From positions 124,001 through 188,000 of the forward strand of contig JAFXVZ010000037.1 of the NCBI GenBank assembly GCA_017534535.1: a stretch of 64,000 nucleotides of DNA, written 5' to 3'. Position numbers and translations under genes: made by a program. A model generated the notes under the pieces. It was not told where the DNA came from. It saw only the letters and a list, made by a program, of their open reading frames with translations, and made no database searches. The DNA comes from Bacteroidaceae bacterium. Its GTDB lineage: Bacteria; Bacteroidota; Bacteroidia; Bacteroidales; Bacteroidaceae. Shown here piece by piece: positions 49,796 through 57,497 of the stretch (position 1 is its first letter; each line of letters begins with the position of its first letter).

Positions 49796-52267
49796 TTAGC
49801 ACGATAGACATGCCTGGATAGCCTGTTTTACCTGGTCAGCAATCTCTTCATACGAAAGAGCACTGTCGGGATAGATAGGCGACAGGTAAGTCACCTCAAT
49901 CTTATGGGGTGATGGGAAACGCTTGGAACGTGGCAAAGCCTCGTAGGCTCCCTTGATGCATACGGGTACCACAGGCACTTGCAACTCCTTGCTCAAGATG
50001 GCGAAGGTTTTCTTGAAACTGCCCAACTCACCTGTATTTGTACGTCGTCCTTCTGGGAAGATAACCAGGTTCTTGCTTTGCTTGAGTACTTCACCCAACT
50101 TCAGGATAGAGTCGCGTAGGTTGCTTCGCTCCATTAGGATGATGTTGTTATTACGAGCATAAGCCTTACGCAAGGCTCCTTGCATGTGCTCTTCAGTAGC
50201 ATAGTAATAGGTGTCCTTCATGACAGGTGTTGGCAGGGTGCACGACACCAGTGGACCATCTAAGAAACTCTGGTGGTTGGGGGCAATAATCATCGGGCCA
50301 TTAGCTGGTATATTCTCCACACCATTGATCTGTACGTTGTTATAAGATTTGTAGAATCCACGGATGATGGCATTGCCCAAAGCCATGTATCGGTTGCCGT
50401 GAGGCAACTCCAACTTGGAAGAGTCGGCATGCAGGAACTGGTGCCAGTCTTCTTCCTGCACCTCCATGCGTGTCTTGCTGTTGGCAATGAACTCGGCCAT
50501 TGCTTGAATGCTCTTGTAGCCTGGCATGTCGGCTGTGCTGATATGGGTGCCGAAAGTCTGTTGGATGAAACCTTCTAACGAAACCATGTCTAATGAGTCG
50601 AATGCCAAGTCGGTCTCGATATGATCGGTAGGACGCAACTTTATCTTCTTCTCTTCCTCGATGTATTGCTTTAGAATCTGATATTCCTCGAACGTAGGCT
50701 CCACTATCGTCTCTTCTTTCTTGCTGACAGATGCTTCGCCCTTGATGATATCCTTCAGCTTATAACGCTTCAGTTTTTCCAATCGGGTTCGAGGCAGTTC
50801 GCCACGATAGACAAAAAGACTCATCAGTTTCTTGTAGTTGGTGACTGTTAGGTTGTAAGGTTCCAGCACCTCGCGTTTCAGTGTCTCTTCCACCTGTTCG
50901 TCAGAGAGGTCTTTTGCCCACTCTGTCTGAGGCACGATGATGGCACGCAACATATCGCCATCCTGCACCACTGCTGCTTCCTTCACACGATCAGTATATT
51001 TTTCCAACTTATACTCTATCTCGTTGGGTTGTACGTTCTTGCCGTTTGACAAGACGATGATTTCCTTGCTACGTCCAGTAATATACACACGCCCTTTCTC
51101 ATCGATGTAACCCAAGTCACCAGTATGCAGCCAACCATCCTTGTCGATGACTTCTGCCGTCTCTTCCGGACGATTGTAATATCCCTGCATGATGTTGGGA
51201 CCTTTGGCGCATACTTCGCCGTTTTCAATCTTACATTGCATCTCAGATGAGGGGATGCCAACACAATTAGGCACCTGGTCACCAGGACGGGTAAAAGCAA
51301 TCATAGGAGCAGCCTCGGTCATGCCATAGCCTTCGAGCATCTCGAAGCCCAAAGTCTGTAAGCCTAACAGTATTTCTTTATCTAAGGCGGCACCACCACT
51401 TACCATGAAATCGACGTGTCCACCCAACTTCTGATGTACCGCCTTAAAGATGAAGCGTGAGAATGACTTGTTCTTCAGTGTGGCACAGAGGTTGAAGAGC
51501 CCACGGGTAATGAAACTCGCATCAATTTTTTTCTTTATTCCTCCGTAGAGCGTCTGCCATAATCTTGGCACACCTACCATGATGGCAATCTTCCCTCTTT
51601 CCAGGGTATCGATGATATCAGGTCCCGACATAGTAGGGCATATCGCTACTCCTCCACCAACATAGAATGGAATAATAACAGTTCCCACTAATGGTAACAC
51701 ATGATGCAAAGGCAACAGAATCAGGGTTCTGCGCTCATCGCTAAAAATAGGTACTTCGTCATAAACGGCACGCTTGTTGGTCAATATGTTTTGATACGAA
51801 AGCATCACACCCTTAGGCGAACCCGTAGTACCGGAAGTGTAGATAATAAGGGCAGTGTCTTTTTCATCCAGATAGTTCACTTGTGCTTTCTCCTCATTTA
51901 CTTCTACACGTTCGTAGTCCTCAATCAGATGGATGTCAACGATTTGGCCTGCTTCTTGCAGGGCGGCCTTCACAACGTCTAACTTCTGACTGGTTGTCCA
52001 TATGCAAGCAGGATGGCAGTCGTTGATGATATAAGCTAAATCGCTTACTGTGGAAGAAGCATCTACTGGCACAGCTATGCCGTGATTCGCCCAAATAGAG
52101 TAAAAAGCATAGATCCAACCCTCACGGTTCTCGGCAAATATCAGGGTTCTTTCTTTGGGTTGTTTAGGGGTGAAACGACTATATAGCGTGATTCGTTGTA
52201 ACATTTCAGGGAAATAGATATTGCGTTCACCTGCAATAATCGCAATCTTGTTGGAATCTTTAATCAT
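49796..52267 (-). CDS. Fused acyl-AMP ligase, acyl carrier domain and 1-acylglycerol-3-phosphate acyltransferase-like enzyme
   Basis: The product has 823 residues and three modules. Residues 1-500 are an AMP-forming acyl ligase (IIYTSGTTGSPKGVML, EGYGMTEAAPM, LHTGDLGYIDEKGR). A carrier domain follows with the attachment serine S558 (FDSLDMVSLEG). The C-terminal PlsC-type acyltransferase has NHQSFLDGP and FPEGRRTNTG. I infer that a fatty acid is activated, loaded on the carrier and passed to a lysolipid in one protein, as in Aas but with a built-in carrier. The ATG at 52267 is used; an upstream TTG lies inside the promoter. Confidence 0.88.
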   Translation of the reverse strand: MIKDSNKIAIIAGERNIYFPEMLQRITLYSRFTPKQPKERTLIFAENREGWIYAFYSIWANHGIAVPVDASSTVSDLAYIINDCHPACIWTTSQKLDVVKAALQEAGQIVDIHLIEDYERVEVNEEKAQVNYLDEKDTALIIYTSGTTGSPKGVMLSYQNILTNKRAVYDEVPIFSDERRTLILLPLHHVLPLVGTVIIPFYVGGGVAICPTMSGPDIIDTLERGKIAIMVGVPRLWQTLYGGIKKKIDASFITRGLFNLCATLKNKSFSRFIFKAVHQKLGGHVDFMVSGGAALDKEILLGLQTLGFEMLEGYGMTEAAPMIAFTRPGDQVPNCVGIPSSEMQCKIENGEVCAKGPNIMQGYYNRPEETAEVIDKDGWLHTGDLGYIDEKGRVYITGRSKEIIVLSNGKNVQPNEIEYKLEKYTDRVKEAAVVQDGDMLRAIIVPQTEWAKDLSDEQVEETLKREVLEPYNLTVTNYKKLMSLFVYRGELPRTRLEKLKRYKLKDIIKGEASVSKKEETIVEPTFEEYQILKQYIEEEKKIKLRPTDHIETDLAFDSLDMVSLEGFIQQTFGTHISTADMPGYKSIQAMAEFIANSKTRMEVQEEDWHQFLHADSSKLELPHGNRYMALGNAIIRGFYKSYNNVQINGVENIPANGPMIIAPNHQSFLDGPLVSCTLPTPVMKDTYYYATEEHMQGALRKAYARNNNIILMERSNLRDSILKLGEVLKQSKNLVIFPEGRRTNTGELGSFKKTFAILSKELQVPVVPVCIKGAYEALPRSKRFPSPHKIEVTYLSPIYPDSALSYEEIADQVKQAIQACLSC

Positions 52268-52291
52268 AAGCTTATTGAAATATTGTGTTTG

Positions 52292-52323
52292 CAAAGTTAC
52301 GGCTTATTTTTATAAATTGCAAA
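52292..52323 (-). promoter_or_regulatory. Promoter of the acyl-ligase fusion gene
   Basis: On the minus strand TTTG (52320-52323), a 20-base gap and TAACTTTG (52292-52299). Confidence 0.75.
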
Positions 52324-52389
52324 TGAAATTAATTTTTTGTTGCACTCTCCGTGCTTTCACAGTCCTTGATGCCCAACAAGCTAATACAT

Positions 52390-52420
52390 TTTAGGGAGCA
52401 CAATGACTGTGCTCCCTAAA
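52390..52420 (-). terminator. Terminator of the amidase operon
   Basis: A perfect 13-bp stem (52390-52402 with 52408-52420) with a 5-base loop lies 12 bases after the amidase stop. It marks the left edge of the accessory module. Confidence 0.8.
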
Positions 52421-52431
52421 TCTTTCACTGC

Positions 52432-52848
52432 TTATGGAAACAGTTGCCGATACTCAGCTGTGTCGAAGCAAGGACATTTCTTGTCGGGATTGAGGGTGTT
52501 GTGCCCAACAATCAAGGCATTGGGGTAGTCCTCCTTGAGTCGTGTCAGCAGGTTCAGCAGGGCAATCTCCTGACCACCTGTCCGGGTGTCGGCTTCATTA
52601 CCGTGGCGATCCAGGCCACCTTCCAGGCAGATGCCAATGGAGTGTTTGTTATGGTACTTGCAGTGGGCACCTATCATTTCAATAGGGCGTCCTTCTTTGA
52701 CTGTACCATCCAGCTCAATGTAATAATGGTAGCCGATGTCTTTGTAACCACGATACTTCATGTGATCTTCCCTGCATTTTTCTGCCGTATAACGACGGTC
52801 TTCTCTGGTTGCAGAGCAGTGCAAAATGATTAATGTAATCTTTCTCAT
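52432..52848 (-). CDS. N-acetylmuramoyl-L-alanine amidase (T7 lysozyme-like)
   Basis: The product has 138 residues and no signal peptide: Amidase_2 fold with LIILHCSATRED (zinc histidine), GYHYYIELDGTVKEGRP, IGAHCKYHN, IGICLEGG and the second zinc pair in GHNTLNPDKKCPCFD. It cuts the amide bond between muramic acid and the stem peptide. Lack of a signal is typical of the phage-derived form. The ATG at 52848 is used; the frame to 52995 adds unlikely sequence across a heptamer array. Confidence 0.88.
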   Translation of the reverse strand: MRKITLIILHCSATREDRRYTAEKCREDHMKYRGYKDIGYHYYIELDGTVKEGRPIEMIGAHCKYHNKHSIGICLEGGLDRHGNEADTRTGGQEIALLNLLTRLKEDYPNALIVGHNTLNPDKKCPCFDTAEYRQLFP

Positions 52849-52857
52849 CGCTTCAAT

Positions 52858-52878
52858 TAATGAATAATGAACAATGTT
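52858..52878 (+). repeat. Heptamer array, 3 units, upstream of the amidase gene
   Basis: TAATGAA, TAATGAA, CAATGTT, 10 bases upstream of the amidase ATG. Confidence 0.55.
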
Positions 52879-52879
52879 C

Positions 52880-53149
52880 CTACGCAACCCTCCTTGTAGG
52901 CGATGCCCCGCAATCTCCTTCCAATGACAGCTGTATAGTTGTAGGAGATTCTGGGTCAAACCCGTATTGAGGGTAAAAGAGAGAGGCTGTTCCAATACAT
53001 GCCGTACTCAAGTCATGGGTTGGAACCTCTGTGACATGTTGAGGTTGCATCAGTCCCATACAGCTGGTGGTGCCGAGGGCTGTCAGGAATGCTGTGAGTG
53101 CAGCTACTATCACTTTCACTGCCATCTCAATGATTGTCTTTCTTTTCAC
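52880..53149 (-). CDS. Smalltalk-type membrane peptide with an unusual C-terminal extension
   Basis: From a GTG at 53149 the frame gives 89 residues. The first 30 (KRKTIIEMAVKVIVAALTAF then LTALGTTSCMG) have the form of the smalltalk peptides found beside HU-like genes in Bacteroidales: a charged start, one hydrophobic helix and a terminal TSC. Those usually stop within a few residues; here the frame continues for about 55 more, with no recognised domain. There is no ATG ahead of the helix except M within it (53125), and the upstream DNA is the 21-unit heptamer array. The start and extension are uncertain. Confidence 0.55.
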   Translation of the reverse strand: MKRKTIIEMAVKVIVAALTAFLTALGTTSCMGLMQPQHVTEVPTHDLSTACIGTASLFYPQYGFDPESPTTIQLSLEGDCGASPTRRVA

Positions 53150-53155
53150 TTCGTT

Positions 53156-53302
53156 CAATGAATAATGAATAATGAACAATGAATAATGAATAATTGTCAA
53201 TTGTCAATTGTCAATCGTCAATGGTCAATGGTCAATGGTCAATGGTCAATTGTCAATCGTCAACGGTCAACGTTCAACGATCAACGATCAACGATCAAAT
53301 AT
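53156..53302 (+). repeat. Largest heptamer array: 21 units in unbroken phase
   Basis: From 53156 every seventh base begins a unit: CAATGAA/TAATGAA types first, then CAATTGT, CAATCGT and four CAATGGT, then CAACGGT, CAACGTT, three CAACGAT and CAAATAT. Neighbouring units resemble each other, so the array looks as if it grew by local duplication and drift. It fills the gap between the smalltalk and HU-like genes and includes the HU-like stop codon. Confidence 0.9.
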
Positions 53303-53870
53303 CCAAGTCATCACCACCGCCGCCATTGTCACCGCCGCCGCCGGTATTGCCACCTGTGTTACCACCCGTGCCGCTGCCACTACCAGAGCCAGAGCCGGAA
53401 GCTGGACGAGGAGGGATAGAGATATCCACCGTGGTCTCACCAGCCTTGATGGCCTTCAGCAGAGCCGCCTTCTCACGCAGGGTAGGAACCAGGTTGTACT
53501 CGGCATCGTCCGCCAGGTTGCGGAATAATGCACCCGGGCTCCACTTCACCTTGACCTTGCTAATCTGAGTGGCAGGATTGTACTTGTCGGCATCCGCCAC
53601 ACCCTTGCCCTTCAAGGTAATGGAGAAGTCGCCCAACTCACCCAGACTCACCTTGTAGCCTGCCAGGAGCAACTCACGGAGGCAATCCACTGCCAGGGTC
53701 AGGATGCCCTGCACGTCACTACGCCCATACACGCTGCCATGATCGGCAATGTGCTTGGCAAACTCCATCAGGTCGATGGTCTTCACGGTCTGAGCCGTAC
53801 CATAGGTGAGCTTCACACTGGTCTCGTCGCCCACCTTCGCATAACGCTTTACCAAACTGTAATTAATCAT
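53295..53870 (-). CDS. HU-like DNA-binding protein with Gly-rich tail
   Basis: The product has 191 residues. Residues 1-130 fit the HU-HIG branch of HU-like proteins (YGTAQTVKTIDLMEFAKHIA, RSDVQGILTLAVDCLREL, KVSLGELGDFSITL). A tail rich in Gly, Ser, Asn and Asp follows (residues about 158-191) and ends in DDLDI inside the heptamer array. Such proteins are frequent in Bacteroidales elements next to amidase and smalltalk genes. The role is probably DNA architecture, but it is not shown. A second heptamer type lies just upstream. Confidence 0.85.
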   Translation of the reverse strand: MINYSLVKRYAKVGDETSVKLTYGTAQTVKTIDLMEFAKHIADHGSVYGRSDVQGILTLAVDCLRELLLAGYKVSLGELGDFSITLKGKGVADADKYNPATQISKVKVKWSPGALFRNLADDAEYNLVPTLREKAALLKAIKAGETTVDISIPPRPASGSGSGSGSGTGGNTGGNTGGGGDNGGGGDDLDI

Positions 53871-53876
53871 GTTTTT

Positions 53877-53911
53877 AAGTTTAAAGGTTAATGTTTAAAG
53901 TTTAAAGTTCG
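53877..53911 (+). repeat. A different heptamer array (AAGTTTA type), 5 units
   Basis: AAGTTTA, AAGGTTA, ATGTTTA, AAGTTTA, AAGTTCG, in perfect 7-base phase, between the HU-like ATG and its probable promoter (TACCTTTG on the minus strand, 53943-53950). It would lie in the 5' leader. Confidence 0.7.
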
Positions 53912-53982
53912 CAATCGGTCTTCCGGACGACTGATTACATGGCAAAGGTACTACATGATAGAACCGGCATTATGAATTGCTG

Positions 53983-53996
53983 TGACATTGATGTAT
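53983..53996. promoter_or_regulatory. Candidate operator, copy 1 of a 14-bp near-palindrome
   Basis: TGACATTGATGTAT lies between the divergent HU-like and DUF4248 genes. Its core ACAT-TG-ATGT is a palindrome apart from the two central bases. The same 14 bases recur at 57426-57439. Confidence 0.55.
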
Positions 53997-54033
53997 ATAG
54001 AATGATATTCAATGACTTTCTATGACTTTTATC

Positions 54034-54065
54034 CTTGTTTTTCTGATAAAAAAGCACTATATTTG
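54034..54065 (+). promoter_or_regulatory. Promoter of the DUF4248 gene
   Basis: CTTG (54034-54037), a 20-base gap and TATATTTG (54058-54065), 22 bases before the ATG. Confidence 0.65.
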
Positions 54066-54087
54066 CATATCATTAAACACTAAGGAA

Positions 54088-54297
54088 ATGAAGATAAAGG
54101 CATACAGCAAGAGTGAGCTGGCACGTGCATACGCACCAGACATCGACATCAGGTCGGCTTTGAACCGACTGAGTTATTGGATTCGTTATAACAAGAAACT
54201 CTCAGAGGAGCTTCATCTCGATGGCTACAACCGCTATCAGAAAGTGTTTACGGTGCGGCAGGTGGAAATCATCTTCCACTACTTAGGGGAGCCGTAA
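54088..54297 (+). CDS. DUF4248 domain protein
   Basis: The product has 69 residues: KAYSKSELARAYAPDIDI, LNRLSYWIRYNKKLSEEL, and FTVRQVEIIFHYLGEP. This fits DUF4248, a small winged-helix-like family found almost only in Bacteroidales elements beside HU-like and primase genes. DNA binding is probable but unproven. The ATG at 54088 begins the conserved segment; an upstream frame crosses the promoter. It points away from the HU-like gene. Confidence 0.85.
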   Translation: MKIKAYSKSELARAYAPDIDIRSALNRLSYWIRYNKKLSEELHLDGYNRYQKVFTVRQVEIIFHYLGEP

Positions 54298-54304
54298 AGA
54301 ACAT

Positions 54305-54331
54305 GGGCGAGACATTACCAATGTCTCGCCC
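54305..54331. terminator. Terminator hairpin after DUF4248
   Basis: A perfect 12-bp stem (54305-54316 with 54320-54331), 3-base loop and TTTT tail. Confidence 0.88.
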
Positions 54332-54382
54332 TTTTCATTACTAATCTCTCGGTCCTCACATTACCAATCTCTCGGTTAGGAG
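54314..54382 (+). repeat. Three 23-bp direct repeats
   Basis: Copies begin at 54314, 54337 and 54360 with exact 23-base spacing. The shared core is ATTACCAATCTCTCG: copy 2 has T for the second C of ACC, copy 1 has G for C. Copy 1 is part of the terminator; copy 3 overlaps the 3' end of the primase-helicase gene. Confidence 0.6.
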
Positions 54383-56256
54383 AATGGTATGGTTTGTTGG
54401 GCAGGAGTAGGGGGCGTGGCGGAAGGAGTAGGGGATTGGCTCTCTGGCTGATGGCTGGATGGCATGAGCAGCGTTCCGTCGGGTAGAATCCACGGATCTG
54501 CCTGCCACTGCACATTCATATAGCGGTCAATCACCTCACCGTTCTTGTCCATGCCTTTGCCCATCTCGCATGGGTTGAAGCGGCCATTGATGACATCGTA
54601 ATGGAACAGGCAGTATCCACGCCTGCCCAAGTGCTTGAAGCGTACCTTATCTACAAACACGGTCGTTACCCCTGCCTCGTCGTTACGGTCCACAATCAGG
54701 CAAATGTCTGCCTTATTGCCAAAGTCGGCAGAACCGTTGATGTCGTTCATCTCCACACGCCTCTGCTTGCCATCGGTGGTGTTGCGGTTCACCTTTCGGG
54801 GATGTGCCACCAGCAGTACCATCACGTTGGTCTGCTGGGCAAAGCGTATCAGGCGGTTCAGCATGGAGGAAATGTACTGTAGCTCCGTCTGCCCGTCAGA
54901 AAGCCTTTGCTCGATGCGGTTGAACGGGTCGATGACCAACAGCTTCACATCCTTGCGTTCCACCAGCATCTGTGCCGTTCCCAAGATTGTGTCCAGCTCA
55001 TAACGGTCTTCCTTGGGCAGGATGTGGAAGACATTCTGCCCCATCCATTGCTTCACGGCTGCATACATATTGTCGGTCATGCCCACCGATGGCTCAAAGC
55101 GATAGCCGGTAATCTTCTCCGACAACTTGCGCAAATGCAAGGCAATAGGCACGTTCTCTGGCGAGAAATACGCCACCTTCCAGCCGTGCATTAGGTTCAG
55201 GCGCACCGCTATCTCATCCACCAGCTCACTCTTGCCCTCTCCGGGACGGCCAGACATAATCATCAGCCTTCCAGGCTCAAAGCTCACTAACTCATCAAAG
55301 CCACTCAGTCCTATCTTCAAGCCGTGGCGGATGCGGTTATGAAATACATCCAGCATGTCTTGCTCCAGATCGTGGGCAGTATAGACATTCTCCATCAGGG
55401 GATATACAGCGCGCTCAATGCGACCAATCACACCCGTTCTACCATGCGTGAGCAGCTCCTCATTGGCATCCTTGCAATCCTTGTCCCAGTGTACGATGCG
55501 GCATTTGTCTGCACCCAGGCGCTTCACTAAGGCATCACGCAACTGGCATCCCACCTTGTCGTTGTCAATGGCAAGGATGAAGCCCTTCTTATCCTTGAAG
55601 TGTGTATCCCAGAACTCATCTATCCAGCGCACGTTGGCATTACCCCCTGTAGGCACGCTTACTACACCCTTGAAACCGCATTGATGCAGGGTGAGGGCAT
55701 CTATCTCGCCCTCCGTGATGGCACAGATGCTCTTGTTCTTCAGCGAGTCAATGTTGTAGGGGATGATCCTGCCTCCCTTGAAGAACATGAACCGTTTGTC
55801 AATGGAGCGATACTTGATGTTCACCAGTTCGCCATCCAGGAAGTAGTTGAAGGCGATGACTTGCTCCATTTTATCGCATTCCGGCATCTTCACCCATGGC
55901 TCCGTCACCTTCATTGCCTTCAGCGTTTCCAATGATAGTTGGCGGTTGTTTGCCAGGTAGTCCAGTGCATCCGAGGGGGCATTGATGAACTCGGCATGCC
56001 AGGCAGGCTTGGCATATTTGGGTTGCTGCTGTTCCTTGTCAGCCTTCTCAGCTACTGCGTTGATGCCATATACATGGCCTTTTGCCCCACAACGATGGCA
56101 ATAGTATGTCCCTTTGTTGATGTTAACTGAAAGACATTTCCTTTTACTGTTCTTTTCATGTTTCCCCCTGCAGAAAGGGCAGGCTGCATATACCTCTCCT
56201 TTTTTGCTCGCTTTGACGTTCCCTGTGATACCGAGCGCATTCAAATCTATAGTCAT
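54376..56256 (-). CDS. Primase-helicase (T7 gp4/Twinkle-like)
   Basis: The product has 626 residues. An N-terminal zinc finger (C26, C29, C53, C56 in ACPFCRG and YYCHRCGA) is followed by a TOPRIM domain (CAITEGEIDALT, ILAIDNDKVG) and a DnaB-type helicase (SGRPGEGKSELVD Walker A, KLLVIDPFNRIEQ Walker B). It would prime and unwind an element's DNA. The last 40 residues are Pro/Ser/Thr-rich. It follows a replication-type gene by 33 bases on the same strand. No motif appears broken. Confidence 0.88.
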   Translation of the reverse strand: MTIDLNALGITGNVKASKKGEVYAACPFCRGKHEKNSKRKCLSVNINKGTYYCHRCGAKGHVYGINAVAEKADKEQQQPKYAKPAWHAEFINAPSDALDYLANNRQLSLETLKAMKVTEPWVKMPECDKMEQVIAFNYFLDGELVNIKYRSIDKRFMFFKGGRIIPYNIDSLKNKSICAITEGEIDALTLHQCGFKGVVSVPTGGNANVRWIDEFWDTHFKDKKGFILAIDNDKVGCQLRDALVKRLGADKCRIVHWDKDCKDANEELLTHGRTGVIGRIERAVYPLMENVYTAHDLEQDMLDVFHNRIRHGLKIGLSGFDELVSFEPGRLMIMSGRPGEGKSELVDEIAVRLNLMHGWKVAYFSPENVPIALHLRKLSEKITGYRFEPSVGMTDNMYAAVKQWMGQNVFHILPKEDRYELDTILGTAQMLVERKDVKLLVIDPFNRIEQRLSDGQTELQYISSMLNRLIRFAQQTNVMVLLVAHPRKVNRNTTDGKQRRVEMNDINGSADFGNKADICLIVDRNDEAGVTTVFVDKVRFKHLGRRGYCLFHYDVINGRFNPCEMGKGMDKNGEVIDRYMNVQWQADPWILPDGTLLMPSSHQPESQSPTPSATPPTPAQQTIPFS

Positions 56257-56289
56257 TATATCATAAAGTTATAATTTAACAAAAAAGGA

Positions 56290-57270
56290 TTATAGTTCTG
56301 TCCAACAAAGACTACCTGCATCCCAAACGGCAGTTGCAGAAGGACGTGGAGGTGCCCAGTCGGGTATAGGCTTGCCATCGGCATACCTCTTGCCACCCCT
56401 ATATTCCTCATAGCTGTTCGTACCTGGGAAAGAAGGGGCAGGTTCCACTGTTTTCACATTCCTTTCCTTCTCCTTCAGCTTGGCAAGCAGCTTCTTCCCA
56501 CTGGCATGATACTTGTTCACGAAGTTGGCGAAATAATAATGTGCGTTCTGGTCGCTGCGGATTTCGTCGGCTTTATCCAGGACTATGATATGGTGGATGA
56601 ACTCTACCACGGCCTCCTCCCAATGACGGTCCAGCAGGGTGGAATAGCCTGAGTGCAGACAGGTAACCTGCCTCCACATGCAATAGAGCGGATTAAACAA
56701 TGCCAGCACGTGGATGCACCAAGGCTTACATGCCAGTTCGCCCAAGGCTGTCTTTACCTGTGGGTGCTCTTTCAACAGGGCAACAACCGTTGGATTGATA
56801 TCCCCTGTTTGTCCGCTCTGCTTCTCGCTTACGTGCGTCATGCACGTAATATTTATATTATCTGTTCTATTCTCGCCCGCCCGCACGTTATAATAGGAGG
56901 AATTGGGCGTTTCGTTGGACGCGCGTTGGACATGCGTTTGCTCCTGAGGGAACTTGCCCGTCCTCAAGCCGTGCAGCGTATGCGCACTCATTTCGCCTAT
57001 GCGCACGGGGTGATGCCTGACGTATCCTCCCTCGTCCGTTTCGAACAGGTAATAGTTGTCAATCACTTGCAGGATGTAGTTGCTGTTGAGACGGCGACTG
57101 CACATGTCTTTTACCAGCCGCTGCTTCATAACGGCACCTTCCTCGCAGGCTGTTAGCCTCTCACTGATGAGCCAGTAGATGCCGTATCCCTTTGGTCCCA
57201 TTTCTGTAATCAACATTTGCATCCGGGGGTCGCTGGAGGTGTTACTCCAATGCTTTTGCCATAATGACAT
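56290..57270 (-). CDS. Replication-initiation-like protein (Lin1244/Lin1753-type N-terminus)
   Basis: The product has 326 residues. The N-terminus (KHWSNTSSDPRMQMLITEMG then GYGIYWLISERL) fits the Lin1244/Lin1753-like winged-helix domain of phage and element replication proteins. The rest is less conserved, with two Cys-containing helices and a Lys-rich stretch before a Pro-rich end. It lies directly before the primase-helicase gene, as helicase loaders or initiators do. The ATG at 57270 starts the conserved domain; the upstream extension to 57474 crosses the promoter. The precise role is inferred. Confidence 0.7.
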   Translation of the reverse strand: MSLWQKHWSNTSSDPRMQMLITEMGPKGYGIYWLISERLTACEEGAVMKQRLVKDMCSRRLNSNYILQVIDNYYLFETDEGGYVRHHPVRIGEMSAHTLHGLRTGKFPQEQTHVQRASNETPNSSYYNVRAGENRTDNINITCMTHVSEKQSGQTGDINPTVVALLKEHPQVKTALGELACKPWCIHVLALFNPLYCMWRQVTCLHSGYSTLLDRHWEEAVVEFIHHIIVLDKADEIRSDQNAHYYFANFVNKYHASGKKLLAKLKEKERNVKTVEPAPSFPGTNSYEEYRGGKRYADGKPIPDWAPPRPSATAVWDAGSLCWTEL

Positions 57271-57350
57271 AATGTACTGTTTTTTAATGTTAATAATAAT
57301 TTTATTTAATAGTGGCAAGCATCGAAATATCATCTCTTTGAGAGCCGATA

Positions 57351-57358
57351 CAAAGATA
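57351..57358 (-). promoter_or_regulatory. -7 element for the replication genes
   Basis: TATCTTTG on the minus strand, 81 bases before the replication-type ATG. No good -33. Confidence 0.45.
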
Positions 57359-57425
57359 CGAAAAACGCCTGACGGCATAGTGCATACAGTGTGCATTTTC
57401 TGTCTTTCCGTATGAAAATATTTTT

Positions 57426-57439
57426 TGACATTGATGTAT
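57426..57439. promoter_or_regulatory. Candidate operator, copy 2 of the 14-bp near-palindrome
   Basis: TGACATTGATGTAT, identical to 53983-53996, again in a divergent intergenic region, between the replication genes and the small regulator. Confidence 0.55.
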
Positions 57440-57458
57440 TTTTCACTATAATATACGC

Positions 57459-57475
57459 GCGCAATAGTGCGCAAT
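57459..57475 (+). promoter_or_regulatory. Direct repeat GCGCAAT-agt-GCGCAAT before the regulator gene
   Basis: Two 7-base direct repeats 10 bases apart, starting 39 bases before the regulator ATG. A binding site for that regulator is possible. Confidence 0.35.
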
Positions 57476-57497
57476 CAATCATTTAAAAATTGTAATT

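Noticed and set aside
53186..53568. Plus-strand open frames across the large heptamer array and the HU-like gene
   Set aside because: Their N-termini are only translated heptamers and the rest is antisense to the Gly-rich tail of the HU-like gene; composition (Pro/His runs) is not protein-like.
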